Origin: Desertivibrio insolitus
GTDB lineage: Bacteria > Actinomycetota > Actinomycetes > Actinomycetales > Microbacteriaceae
Direction: 5' to 3'
Length of the DNA stretch: 64,000 nt
Assembly (NCBI RefSeq): GCF_017355965.1
Contig: NZ_JAFIQW010000003.1
Span: 210,001 to 274,000, forward strand
Below are positions 52,120-60,835 of this stretch, in pieces (positions within the stretch are counted from its first letter, which is position 1; each line of letters starts with the position of its first letter). A program made the translations under genes and the position numbers. The notes under the pieces are model-generated. The model was not told the DNA's origin. It did not search any database and was given only the letters and a program-made list of their open reading frames with translations.

Positions 52120-54888
52120 TCATGCAGTTTCCGCCCGACGGGTCGGCACGGTCGGCACGACGACGATTCGACGTGTGAAGTGCGTGGTGCCTGCCTCAAT
52201 CCGCTCGATGTGGCCGCCGACCTCGAGTGTCGCCGCGCATGCAGGGGGAAGGCGAACGTCTAGCAAGACCTCGTCACCGTCCCGATTCCACTCGACCGCG
52301 ATCCTTCCGCGGACCGTGTCGATCCAGGAACTGGCCGATCCCAGCGGTCCAAGCACGTCCGGCGCGATCCTCACCTCCGAATAACCCGGAAGCATCGGCT
52401 CGATGCCGCCGAGCCGTCGAAAGAGCCAGTCGTCCACGGATCCGAACGCGTAGTGGTTCATGGACGAGCGAGACGGAGTACCGTCGGGCGCAACCGCTTC
52501 CCACGATTCCCACACAGTGGTGGCGCCAGCGTCGACGGCGTACAGCCAGGACGGCGCCGAGTTCTGCCAGAGCAGCGTCCTCGCGAGTTCCTTCTCTCCT
52601 GCTTCCCATAGGACGTCGAGCAGGTAGGGCGTCGACAGGAACCCGGTATCGAGGTGGTAGTCCCGTGCTTCAATCAGGCTTCGCAATCGACGGACCGCCG
52701 CGTCTCGCTGGTTGAGCGGGACAAGGTCGAAGGCGAGCGCGAGTACGTAAAGTCCCTGCAGGTCGAGCGGTAGTTCCCCATCTCGGACGTATTCGTCGAT
52801 GAAGGCCGCGCGGATGTCGATCGCTCGAGTCGCGAGCCGTTCTGCGTCCTGGGTGCGGCCAAGAACGGAGGCGACGCGAGCCACAACGTCAGTCGTGTGG
52901 GCGTGAAACATCGCGGTGACAATCTCGCTACGGAGATGCGGCTGCGCCATGTCGACCGGATCGCCGCCCTCGGCCACGATGCTCGGAGCCAGCCAGTCAC
53001 CGAACTGGAGGCCGGTATTCCACATCTTGCGGTGGCGCTGCACGGAGGCGGGGTCAGCCGAACCACCCGCGATCCGCTCGGGAAGTGTTGACGCCTGGTC
53101 CTGCTGGTAGTTGACCCATCGCAACATGGCCTCGAAGTTGTCGAGGAGCACTCGACGGTCGCCGTAACGCCCGTAGAGCGTCCATGGGACGAGCGCGATA
53201 GCGTCACCCCAGCCCGCGGCTGCGAGCACGTCGCTCGGTCCACCGTCGAGCATTGTCGGGATGATGGGAATCACCGGCTGAATGCTGCCGTCCGCCGCTT
53301 GCTCGGCACGGACATTCGCGAGCCACCTCTCGGCGAAGGCGCGGACGTCCATGTTCGTTGCCGCCGAGGCAGCGTATACCTGCACATCCCCGGTCCATCC
53401 TGCTCGCTCACGTTGCGGGCAATCCGTGGGGATGGAAAGGAAGTTGCCACGCTGAGACCAAACGACGTTACGGTGCAGCTGGTTGATGCGCTCGTCCGAG
53501 GTCCGCAAGTCCGCCGTGATTCGGAGATCGGACGCGATGACGATGCCTCGGGCATCAATCAGCTCGAAAGGCGCGGTAGCGGTGATAGCTGCATACCGGA
53601 ACCCGTGAAAGGTGAAGGTCGGCTCGAACTCCTCGACCTCCACCCCGCCGGCGACGAAGAGATCGCGCTGATCCTTGTTCGGTCCGACGATGTTGTCGAA
53701 GAAGGAGCCGTCCGGAAGGATTACCTCCGAGTGTTGGATCGTCAGGACCGTCCCCACCTCGGCTCGCACGCGCAGACGCAACCGACCCGCAATGACTTGC
53801 TGAAGGTCGACAAGGTACGAGTCGGAACCGCGTCGCTCCACGGTTGCCTCTAGCTCCATAATCCGACGCACAGGCTCGCCTGCGAAGGGAACGAGCCCGT
53901 CCAGGTCGTCTCGCCGAACCTCCACAGCGTTCCAACCATCGGGCTTGAACGACGCGGTCGACCAGCCGTGCTGTTCGGACGCGGCGTCGAAACGCTCGCC
54001 GATGAAGAGATCCGAGTAGTCCCACCCACCGCGGTGCGATAGAGCCGCTCCATCGCCGGAGCACACGACGCGATGGCTACCGTCCGGGAAGCTAAGGGAC
54101 AGCTGCCAGATCACGGCCAACTCGTCGCCGTACGGAGCGCTTGATCCCGTGATTCCGACACGTCCGGCGAACCAGCCGTCTGCGACCGTCATGCCAATGA
54201 CGTTGGTACCTGCGGCGAGCAGCTCGGTGACGTCGTAGCACTGGAATGAGAGGCGCTGGGAGTACGCGTCATACCCGGGAGCCAGGACCTCATCACCGAC
54301 CTCGGTGCCGTTGATGGCCGCGGTGTAGATTCCCCGCGCGGTCGCATAGAGGCGCGCCCGAGTCGGGGCAGACGCAAGTTCTAACTCTTGGCGCACGTGC
54401 TGCGGCGGGTGCAGCCGTTCCTCCGGTGGACCGATCGGGTGCGCGTTGTCGTCGACGATCTGGCGGATCGTGTACCTCTCCACGACTGTGCGTCGCTGAT
54501 GCGGCACCAGCCACCGCGCCTTCCAGTCGTGCTTACGCAGAAGCGATGTTTCGAAGGTCGAAGCTGCTTCAGCTTCGGACCCGTCCGATGCCCAGACGCG
54601 CACACGCCAGGAGTAATGGGTGTCGGATTCGAGCGGGCTTCCGGCGTAGTTCACGTCGACGGAAAGCGAGCCTTCGCGGCGGCCTGTGGCCCAAACGACG
54701 TCATTCGCGGACGAGCGCACCTCAATGGCATAGGCCATTTGTGTGCGGCTTGCCGGGACCTTCCACCCGAAGAGAGGCGTCGCGGTCGCAACGCCGATGG
54801 GTTCTGTCATTCGCTCGACGGTGAGCTCGAACGGCTCCGCCCGATCGGTAACGCTGCCTTCGTCGGCGCTCGCGAGGAACATGGTCAC
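52120..54888 (-). CDS. GH78 alpha-L-rhamnosidase (copy 2, longer form)
   Basis: A 922-residue GH78 enzyme. An extra N-terminal fibronectin III-like domain (about 20-115: VERMTEPIGVATATPLFGWKV, HYSWRVRVWASDG) precedes the carbohydrate-binding and barrel domains. The catalytic stretch is PTDCPQRERAGWTGD: Asp489, Glu494, Trp498 and Asp501. It is one residue shorter between the first Asp and the Glu than the other two copies, so it is a different subfamily. No signal peptide. Ends with RRIVVVPTVPTRRAETA. No TTGCGCAA site lies in its own upstream gap. Confidence 0.92.
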   Translation of the reverse strand: MTMFLASADEGSVTDRAEPFELTVERMTEPIGVATATPLFGWKVPASRTQMAYAIEVRSSANDVVWATGRREGSLSVDVNYAGSPLESDTHYSWRVRVWASDGSEAEAASTFETSLLRKHDWKARWLVPHQRRTVVERYTIRQIVDDNAHPIGPPEERLHPPQHVRQELELASAPTRARLYATARGIYTAAINGTEVGDEVLAPGYDAYSQRLSFQCYDVTELLAAGTNVIGMTVADGWFAGRVGITGSSAPYGDELAVIWQLSLSFPDGSHRVVCSGDGAALSHRGGWDYSDLFIGERFDAASEQHGWSTASFKPDGWNAVEVRRDDLDGLVPFAGEPVRRIMELEATVERRGSDSYLVDLQQVIAGRLRLRVRAEVGTVLTIQHSEVILPDGSFFDNIVGPNKDQRDLFVAGGVEVEEFEPTFTFHGFRYAAITATAPFELIDARGIVIASDLRITADLRTSDERINQLHRNVVWSQRGNFLSIPTDCPQRERAGWTGDVQVYAASAATNMDVRAFAERWLANVRAEQAADGSIQPVIPIIPTMLDGGPSDVLAAAGWGDAIALVPWTLYGRYGDRRVLLDNFEAMLRWVNYQQDQASTLPERIAGGSADPASVQRHRKMWNTGLQFGDWLAPSIVAEGGDPVDMAQPHLRSEIVTAMFHAHTTDVVARVASVLGRTQDAERLATRAIDIRAAFIDEYVRDGELPLDLQGLYVLALAFDLVPLNQRDAAVRRLRSLIEARDYHLDTGFLSTPYLLDVLWEAGEKELARTLLWQNSAPSWLYAVDAGATTVWESWEAVAPDGTPSRSSMNHYAFGSVDDWLFRRLGGIEPMLPGYSEVRIAPDVLGPLGSASSWIDTVRGRIAVEWNRDGDEVLLDVRLPPACAATLEVGGHIERIEAGTTHFTRRIVVVPTVPTRRAETA

Positions 54889-55031
54889 CTTTCTGTCGAG
54901 TGTGCTCGAGTCGAACGAGCGGCCTTTGAGAGATGTTCTGGTCTCGACTCTCGAGACGCTTCTCAGGTTGACCGCGAAGCGCGAAGCACGGGTGGGCGGA
55001 ACTCAGACGGTTCCACCCACCCGTCCGATCG

Positions 55032-56876
55032 TCAGGGAGAGACGACCACGCGCAGGCGTTCGATGTTGGAAACCAATGCGTGGACAGCGTCCCTGTCGCC
55101 GTCCCGTTGGGTCGTTACGCGAACGCTCACGAAATAGGTGCCGGCTGTCTTGAACTGGTGCTTGGTCGAGGCCGTCACGGTGCTACGCGGCTGCTTCACG
55201 GCCGGCCCGTCCTCGTACGTGCCGTCCCCGTCGAAGTCCCATTCGACCCTCACCACTTTCCCGACAGGTGCCTGGATTGTTGCGCTTAGCTTGACGGTCT
55301 CGTTCGCTTCGGCGCGAAGCAACCCTTCGCGGTCACCGTGCAGCTTGACGGTCGGCTGCAGCCCCTCCCGCTGGTTTGCCTTAGCGGGCAGGACGATCTG
55401 AGCATCCTCCACGGTGTAGACCGTGGAAGCGGGAGCAGGTTCGTCGTGCTCGACCCACGCTGACAAGTCACGCAGGGCCTGCTCGACAATCCCGTACCAG
55501 TCGACGAGACTCGCGGCCCGTTCGCCTGTGGGGGGCGCGTCCTGATGATCGGCGTGATCGTTGAAGTACACGCGGTAGGCGTCGTCGGCCGCGTCGCCGA
55601 GGCTCGCTTCTACTCGTTGGCGGTACCAGTCCGTGTGGATGGGCAACGCGTCCACGTCGTGAAGGTTGGAGACAACGATCATCTTTCCGTTGATCGATCC
55701 ATCGAAGGCGGTATTGCCGGACACGAAGCCGGAGAAGCCTGGCTCTTTGACTGCTCGCTGTGGATAGAGCGGAGCGCCGTCTTCGTTCCGGAACTGGTCG
55801 AGCGCGATCCATCCGGCGTCCTCGGCCGGCAGTTGGTACCGGTAGGCGAAGCGCTTCGCAATGTTCCAGCGGTGGCCAGGCGTATCGCCCATTTCGGCGA
55901 GTTCCTGCCGGACACGCTCACCAAGGGGGGTCTGCTCGGTGCCGAGGTAGCCAGGCGCCTTCCAGAAGTCCTCCACGTAGGTCGGGTCGTAGGCGAGCGG
56001 TGAATCGGAGTCAAGACCCGTGCCGAAGTAGGCGGGGTCGTAGCCGAGTAGGTAGTTGGGGTTTTCCCAACCCTCCCACGGGATGCCGAGACGATGAACC
56101 TCTGTCAGCATGGCGCTCTCGGCGGCATCGAGTGTGGCGTACGGGTCCCCGCTGCCTCCGGGCAGCAGGGCGTCGCGGATGTCCGCGGCTTTGTCGGACA
56201 GGATGAGTTCGGCCGCAGCTCTGCCGTTGAAGTTGTAGCTGTTCGGTGTAGGCACCGCCTGCACCATCGGGACGAAGCCCTCCCACACGCCCGTCGTGTT
56301 CTCGGCCGCACCGACCGTCTGAAAGGACCCGCCGCTCGGACCGTACAGGTATCCGTAAATCTCGCGGTCGGTGCCGTAGTAAGCCGCCGCTAGCTTCTCC
56401 GCGAACTTGGCCGCAGCAGCACCATGGCGATACCCGAGCGAGACGGAACCGTTGCCAGCCTGTACGGCGTAGCCGCCGGTGGTCAGCGCGAAGCCGATGG
56501 CGCGGTCATCCGCCTTGGCCGTGTTCTGCTCCGGGGAGAAGGTCGTGGGATAGGTGAACTGGAAGAAGCGACCCTGCCACTGATCCTTTTGATTGCTGGC
56601 GTGTAAGTAGATGTTGAAGCTGATGTTGGTGCCCTCGAAATGACCCGAGATCCTCCGATGAGGAACGGGTGAGGCTACGTCTACTTCTTCGTCGACGACC
56701 GGCTTGTTGTACTGCTGGTCGATGCAGTCGTTTGTCACTTGCATCGCGCCTCGGCTGTCGACGGCGCAAGGGGCCGCGGCGGCGCTTGCAGCTGTAGCGG
56801 GCCCGAACGCTATCGAGGAGAGTATGAGTGCCCCAAGCGCCGTCGCAGCGCAGGCTCTCGTGTGGATTCGATTCAT
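55032..56876 (-). CDS. Secreted alpha/beta hydrolase with C-terminal PKD-like domain
   Basis: A 614-residue exported protein. The signal peptide (ACAATALGALILSSIAFGPATAASAAAA) is followed by Cys-containing CAVDSRGAMQVTNDCIDQQ. The hydrolase domain has the nucleophile elbow YGPSGGSFQT (Ser181) and a likely His in DHADHQDAPPTGER. Residues about 525-614 form a PKD-like Ig domain (VRVEWDFDGDGTYEDGP, HQFKTAGTYFVSVRV). Probably an extracellular esterase for plant glycosides or pectin, such as a deacylase, but the family is not identified. A TTGCGCAA site lies 119 bp upstream. The only clearly secreted enzyme of the island. Confidence 0.75.
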   Translation of the reverse strand: MNRIHTRACAATALGALILSSIAFGPATAASAAAAPCAVDSRGAMQVTNDCIDQQYNKPVVDEEVDVASPVPHRRISGHFEGTNISFNIYLHASNQKDQWQGRFFQFTYPTTFSPEQNTAKADDRAIGFALTTGGYAVQAGNGSVSLGYRHGAAAAKFAEKLAAAYYGTDREIYGYLYGPSGGSFQTVGAAENTTGVWEGFVPMVQAVPTPNSYNFNGRAAAELILSDKAADIRDALLPGGSGDPYATLDAAESAMLTEVHRLGIPWEGWENPNYLLGYDPAYFGTGLDSDSPLAYDPTYVEDFWKAPGYLGTEQTPLGERVRQELAEMGDTPGHRWNIAKRFAYRYQLPAEDAGWIALDQFRNEDGAPLYPQRAVKEPGFSGFVSGNTAFDGSINGKMIVVSNLHDVDALPIHTDWYRQRVEASLGDAADDAYRVYFNDHADHQDAPPTGERAASLVDWYGIVEQALRDLSAWVEHDEPAPASTVYTVEDAQIVLPAKANQREGLQPTVKLHGDREGLLRAEANETVKLSATIQAPVGKVVRVEWDFDGDGTYEDGPAVKQPRSTVTASTKHQFKTAGTYFVSVRVTTQRDGDRDAVHALVSNIERLRVVVSP

Positions 56877-56994
56877 TGCGTCTTTCCATCGTCATTGGTG
56901 GATGTGGAGAGCAACCTTGGCGCGCGCGGCGCTTTGAAGGCGCATGTCGCAGTCAAGCTTGGGACGCGACCCGAAGCACGCCGCAGCTCGCTTT

Positions 56995-57002
56995 TTGCGC
57001 AA
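56995..57002. promoter_or_regulatory. TTGCGCAA operator upstream of secreted hydrolase
   Basis: TTTTTGCGCAAGC in the 289-bp gap between the hydrolase start and the LacI gene stop; same palindromic core as at 51626, 58194 and 63421. Confidence 0.6.
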
Positions 57003-57165
57003 GCTGCTCATCGAGACCTCCCCTCGTTCACCCCGGGTCAGCACGCAGCGCGGAGGAGGCTGTACCGCTGGTGGAAGACGGAGGGCAACGGCCGACCTGA
57101 GGATCCAACCCGAAGCTCGCCGCAACAAACGACGGAATCGCTGCTAGGTGGCCGCGCGTCCACCG

Positions 57166-58182
57166 TTACAAAGAACTCGCAAGGGTGGACGAGCGGATTA
57201 CTAGTTCGCTGGGAAGCTCGATGCGCTCGTAAGTCTCGCTCTCGTGCCCGCGAAGCTGCGCAACTAGTTCGACAGCTCGGCCCGCCATCGCCCGAAGCGG
57301 TTGACGCACGGAGGTGAGTGGTGGCTGCGCCCGAGCGGCACGTGGCTCGTCATTGAAGCCGACTACCCCGACATCTTCCGGGATTGCGCGCCCCGCCTGC
57401 CGCGCTGCTCGGTAGACCGTGAGCGCCATCTCGTCGTTGCAGGCGAAGACGCCCACGGGCGTTCGATCGGACGTGAGCGCTTGCAGCATCGCTTCCGTCA
57501 CACGCGCATCTGTCCACTCCGAGTGCACCCGGATGATTTCGGCCTCGGGGTGCTGCTCCTTGATCGCGCGCCTGAACCCGTCTTCACGAGCGCGGCCGAA
57601 CCGGTAACGCGGCTCGCCCGTCACGACGATGAACCGCGCGTAGCCGCTCGCGATCAGCACCCGGCCAGCGTCATACCCGCCCTGCTCGTCCGTGGTACCG
57701 ATGCTCGCGAGCGCCCCTCCCGGATCGGATCGCGGCTCGAGAAGCACGATAGGAATTTGCAAGCCGCTTATCCGTTCCAATTGTGCCGACGTCGGACGGA
57801 TGATTCCCAAGATCACTCCGGACGGTCGTCGCGTCGCGACGCGGGCCGGCCAGTCATCATCTGGATCTGCACGTTCGAGTGTCAGAACTAGGTCGAATCC
57901 CAGACGAAACGCGGCTTCCCTCGCACCGCTCGTGATGGCATCGGTCCACGCGTCGTCGAAGCTCCCAAGCACTACCTCGATGAGGCGAGGATCAAGAGTC
58001 GTCCGTCTGCCTCGAGCGCCCGTGGGCTTCTCATAGCCGAGCTCGTTCGCAGCTTGGAAGACGCGCTCTCGGGTCGTACGCGCCAGATCACCCCGTCCCG
58101 CCAACGCTCGAGACGCGGTCGCGACCGAAACGCCGGCACGGCGCGCGACGGCTTGCAGCGTGATCGACCCGTCAACCACCAT
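57166..58182 (-). CDS. LacI-family transcriptional regulator (copy 2)
   Basis: A 338-residue regulator. The helix-turn-helix is SITLQAVARRAGVSVATASRALAG with AANELGYEKP; the sensor domain includes GVFACNDEMALTVYRAARQAGRAIPEDVGVVGFNDEP and ends SELVIRSSTLA. The ATG of MVVDGSITL is the start; the frame extends 78 codons upstream but across the operator and non-coding DNA. A TTGCGCAA palindrome sits 12 bp before the start, suggesting autoregulation and control of the divergent GH78 gene. Confidence 0.92.
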   Translation of the reverse strand: MVVDGSITLQAVARRAGVSVATASRALAGRGDLARTTRERVFQAANELGYEKPTGARGRRTTLDPRLIEVVLGSFDDAWTDAITSGAREAAFRLGFDLVLTLERADPDDDWPARVATRRPSGVILGIIRPTSAQLERISGLQIPIVLLEPRSDPGGALASIGTTDEQGGYDAGRVLIASGYARFIVVTGEPRYRFGRAREDGFRRAIKEQHPEAEIIRVHSEWTDARVTEAMLQALTSDRTPVGVFACNDEMALTVYRAARQAGRAIPEDVGVVGFNDEPRAARAQPPLTSVRQPLRAMAGRAVELVAQLRGHESETYERIELPSELVIRSSTLASSL

Positions 58183-58193
58183 CTTTGCCCCGT

Positions 58194-58201
58194 TTGCGCA
58201 A
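58194..58201. promoter_or_regulatory. TTGCGCAA operator between LacI and GH78 genes
   Basis: GTTTGCGCAACTC, 12 bp upstream of the second LacI gene in the divergent gap shared with the third GH78 gene. Confidence 0.6.
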
Positions 58202-58427
58202 CTCAGTCCTGCCACATTGAAGCACGCTTGCGGCGATGGGAGTGTTCTGGTGTTTGTCGCAGCATCTGCGTGCGGCTTTGGCTGCATCGCGCGAACAACG
58301 AGGGAGTTGGAGTGCTGAAGCCGGCTCAGACGCTCTGTGGACTGCATCCATCGGCTTGGCGGCAGAGGACCTTCAGCGCGCCTCGATCTCGTGGCGACAA
58401 TCAACTTGCAGACCACGGAGAAAAACG

Positions 58428-60749
58428 ATGAGCGGCACTAGTTTCGAGTCCAGTTGGACCGCGACCTTCATTTCGAATGGCGGCGTCGACGGCAACTTGC
58501 CCGTGTTCCGCCAGAGATTCACCGTTGCGAGTGAGGGAGCGGCCGCGGAGCTGCGGGCATCCTTTCACGGCATAGGTGTGATCCGTATCAACGGGGTGGT
58601 GGTCAGCGACAGCGTGCTGGAGCCCGGCTGGCAGAGCTATCGGCATCGATTGACGTACTCGACGACTGATGTCGCACAACTCCTGAGAGCCGGTGAGAAC
58701 ATCATCGAGGCCGAGGTCGGTCCCGGGTGGTACTCGGGACGAATCGGCTTCTTCGGGCAACGTGAGGTCTACGGCAAGAGTCCGGCCGTCATCGCCGAGT
58801 TGAGGATTGAGGAGCCCGAGGGGCAAGTGCACATCGTCGCCACTGACTCCTCGTGGTTCTGGCGACCCGGTCCGACGCTCTCCGCGGAGCTTTACGACGG
58901 CGAGCGCTACGACGCGAGGCTTGCGGCAGCGCTAGCCGCTGACTCGTCTGGATGGCTGCCCGTCACGGTGGTCGAAGAGAATCTCGCGCGTCTCGAACCT
59001 CCCACGGCTCCGCCTGTACGCCGAACCGAAACACTCCGACCGCAACAAGTCATCACAACACCAAGTGGCGCGACCATCATTGACTTCGGCAGAAACATCG
59101 TCGGGTGGACACGGATCCGCACTCGAGGCGCGGCCGGCACGCAAGTAGTCCTCAAGCACGCCGAGGTCCTCGAGGACGGTGAGTTGGGCGTGAGGCCGCT
59201 CCGATCGGCGGCCGCGACGGACTCATACGTCTTCAGCGGTCAGGGGGTAGAGCAGTGGGAGCCGTCATTCACCTACCACGGCTTCCGTTACGTGCAGGTC
59301 GAGGGCTGGCCGAACGAGCACTCCCTCGCCGACGGCATCGAGGCGGTGTTCGTTCACACCGATCTCACCCGCACGGGTTGGTTCCGCACCTCTCATCCGG
59401 GTCTGGCGCAGTTGCACGAGAACGTCGTAGCCAGCACGCGAGGCAACTTTGTCTCTCTGCCGACGGATTGCCCGCAGCGCGACGAGCGACTCGGCTGGAC
59501 GGGGGACATAGCGATCTTCGCAGCGACCGCCATGTTCCTCTACGACGCATCGGGATTCCTACGCGGCTGGCTTCGAGACGTCGCGGCGGAGCAGCGCGAC
59601 GACGGGCGCATCCCGATCTTCGTGCCGGAAGTTCCGTTTCCCGAGCGCGCGAAGGCGATTGACCAGTTCCAAGACGTTCGCGCGGCGGTCTGGGGCGACG
59701 CCGCAACCCTGGTCCCCGACGCCGTGTACGAAGCCACCGGCGACGCGGCATTTTTCGAGGAGAACTACGAGCTCATGCGGCGCTGGGTTGATGGTGTCGC
59801 CTCAGCCGTCGACGACGACCTCATCTGGCGGAATGGCTTCCAGTTCGGTGACTGGCTGGACCCGATCGCTCCGTCGGACGACCCGGCGGCCGGCGCTACG
59901 GCACCTGACCTAATCGCCACGGCGTACTTTGCGCACTCGTGCCGAGTCCTCTCGAAGGCGGCCGCAGTCACAGGCCGATCAGAGGATCGACTTCGGTATC
60001 AAAGGTTCGGCGACGAAATTGCGGCGGCGTTCCGTCGGAACTACATCACTACTAGCGGATTGATGACGAGTGACTCCCAGACCGCCTACGCGATCGCGTT
60101 GACACTCGACCTGCTCGACGACGACGACCAGCGCCGAGTAGCCAGCGAGAGGCTGGTCCAACTTGTGCGAGCTGCAGGTCACCGAATCGGCACCGGCTTC
60201 GTCGGCACCGCCCTCATCCTCGACGCACTCGCAGCGGCCGATGCCTTCGACGACGCGTACGCGTTGCTCCTGCAGACTGAGGTGCCGTCGTGGCTTTACG
60301 CCGTGGAAATGGGCGCGACGACCATCTGGGAACGGTGGGACAGCATGCTCCCCGACGGGTCGATCAACCCCGGTGAGATGACTTCGTTCAACCACTACGC
60401 CCTCGGCTCGGTTGCTCAGTGGCTGCACTCGACCGTGGCCGGGATCGCGCCTGCGGAACCGGGCTACTCGCGCATCCGCATCGCGCCTCGCCCGAGGGGT
60501 CCGATCGTCGATGCTGGCGCCACGCATCACACGCCCTTCGGCACCGCGTCCGTTGACTGGGCGGTGAAGGACGGGGAAATCAACGTGAGTGTCGTCGTAC
60601 CCGATGGCACCGTCGCCTCCATCGAACTGGAAGGGCAGACGCCAGTCGAACGGGGCCCGGGAACACACGAGTTGCGCGCCCCTCTCCGCGCGCATATGGA
60701 TTCAGCTGAAGAAGCTGCTTCGAACCCCGCTCGTCGATCTCTGAGGTGA
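58428..60749 (+). CDS. GH78 alpha-L-rhamnosidase (copy 3)
   Basis: A 773-residue GH78 enzyme without signal peptide. N-terminal domains resemble copy 1 (GENIIEAEVGPGWYSGRIGFFG against GENVLGAVVGEGWAVGRLGW). The catalytic stretch PTDCPQRDERLGWTGD gives Asp347, Glu353, Trp357 and Asp360, and GATTIWERWDSMLPDG follows. It lacks the helical C-terminal extension of copy 1. The start ATG has GGAG 8 bp upstream; the longer frame is dismissed because it runs across the operator region. Converges on the GH2 gene. Confidence 0.93.
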   Translation: MSGTSFESSWTATFISNGGVDGNLPVFRQRFTVASEGAAAELRASFHGIGVIRINGVVVSDSVLEPGWQSYRHRLTYSTTDVAQLLRAGENIIEAEVGPGWYSGRIGFFGQREVYGKSPAVIAELRIEEPEGQVHIVATDSSWFWRPGPTLSAELYDGERYDARLAAALAADSSGWLPVTVVEENLARLEPPTAPPVRRTETLRPQQVITTPSGATIIDFGRNIVGWTRIRTRGAAGTQVVLKHAEVLEDGELGVRPLRSAAATDSYVFSGQGVEQWEPSFTYHGFRYVQVEGWPNEHSLADGIEAVFVHTDLTRTGWFRTSHPGLAQLHENVVASTRGNFVSLPTDCPQRDERLGWTGDIAIFAATAMFLYDASGFLRGWLRDVAAEQRDDGRIPIFVPEVPFPERAKAIDQFQDVRAAVWGDAATLVPDAVYEATGDAAFFEENYELMRRWVDGVASAVDDDLIWRNGFQFGDWLDPIAPSDDPAAGATAPDLIATAYFAHSCRVLSKAAAVTGRSEDRLRYQRFGDEIAAAFRRNYITTSGLMTSDSQTAYAIALTLDLLDDDDQRRVASERLVQLVRAAGHRIGTGFVGTALILDALAAADAFDDAYALLLQTEVPSWLYAVEMGATTIWERWDSMLPDGSINPGEMTSFNHYALGSVAQWLHSTVAGIAPAEPGYSRIRIAPRPRGPIVDAGATHHTPFGTASVDWAVKDGEINVSVVVPDGTVASIELEGQTPVERGPGTHELRAPLRAHMDSAEEAASNPARRSLR

Positions 60750-60835
60750 TCTCCTGGGACCACGGCCGCGCGTTGCTGATCGGTCCGACGGTTCAGCTCT
60801 CGCTCGTGTCGAGGTCGTCGTCGGAACACTGCAGA

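Noticed and set aside
52120-54888. Loss of catalytic residues in GH78 copy 2 (RERAGW instead of RDERLGW)
   Set aside because: The Asp of TDCPQ, the general acid Glu, the Trp and the Asp of WTGD are all present. The one-residue difference looks like a subfamily trait, not inactivation.
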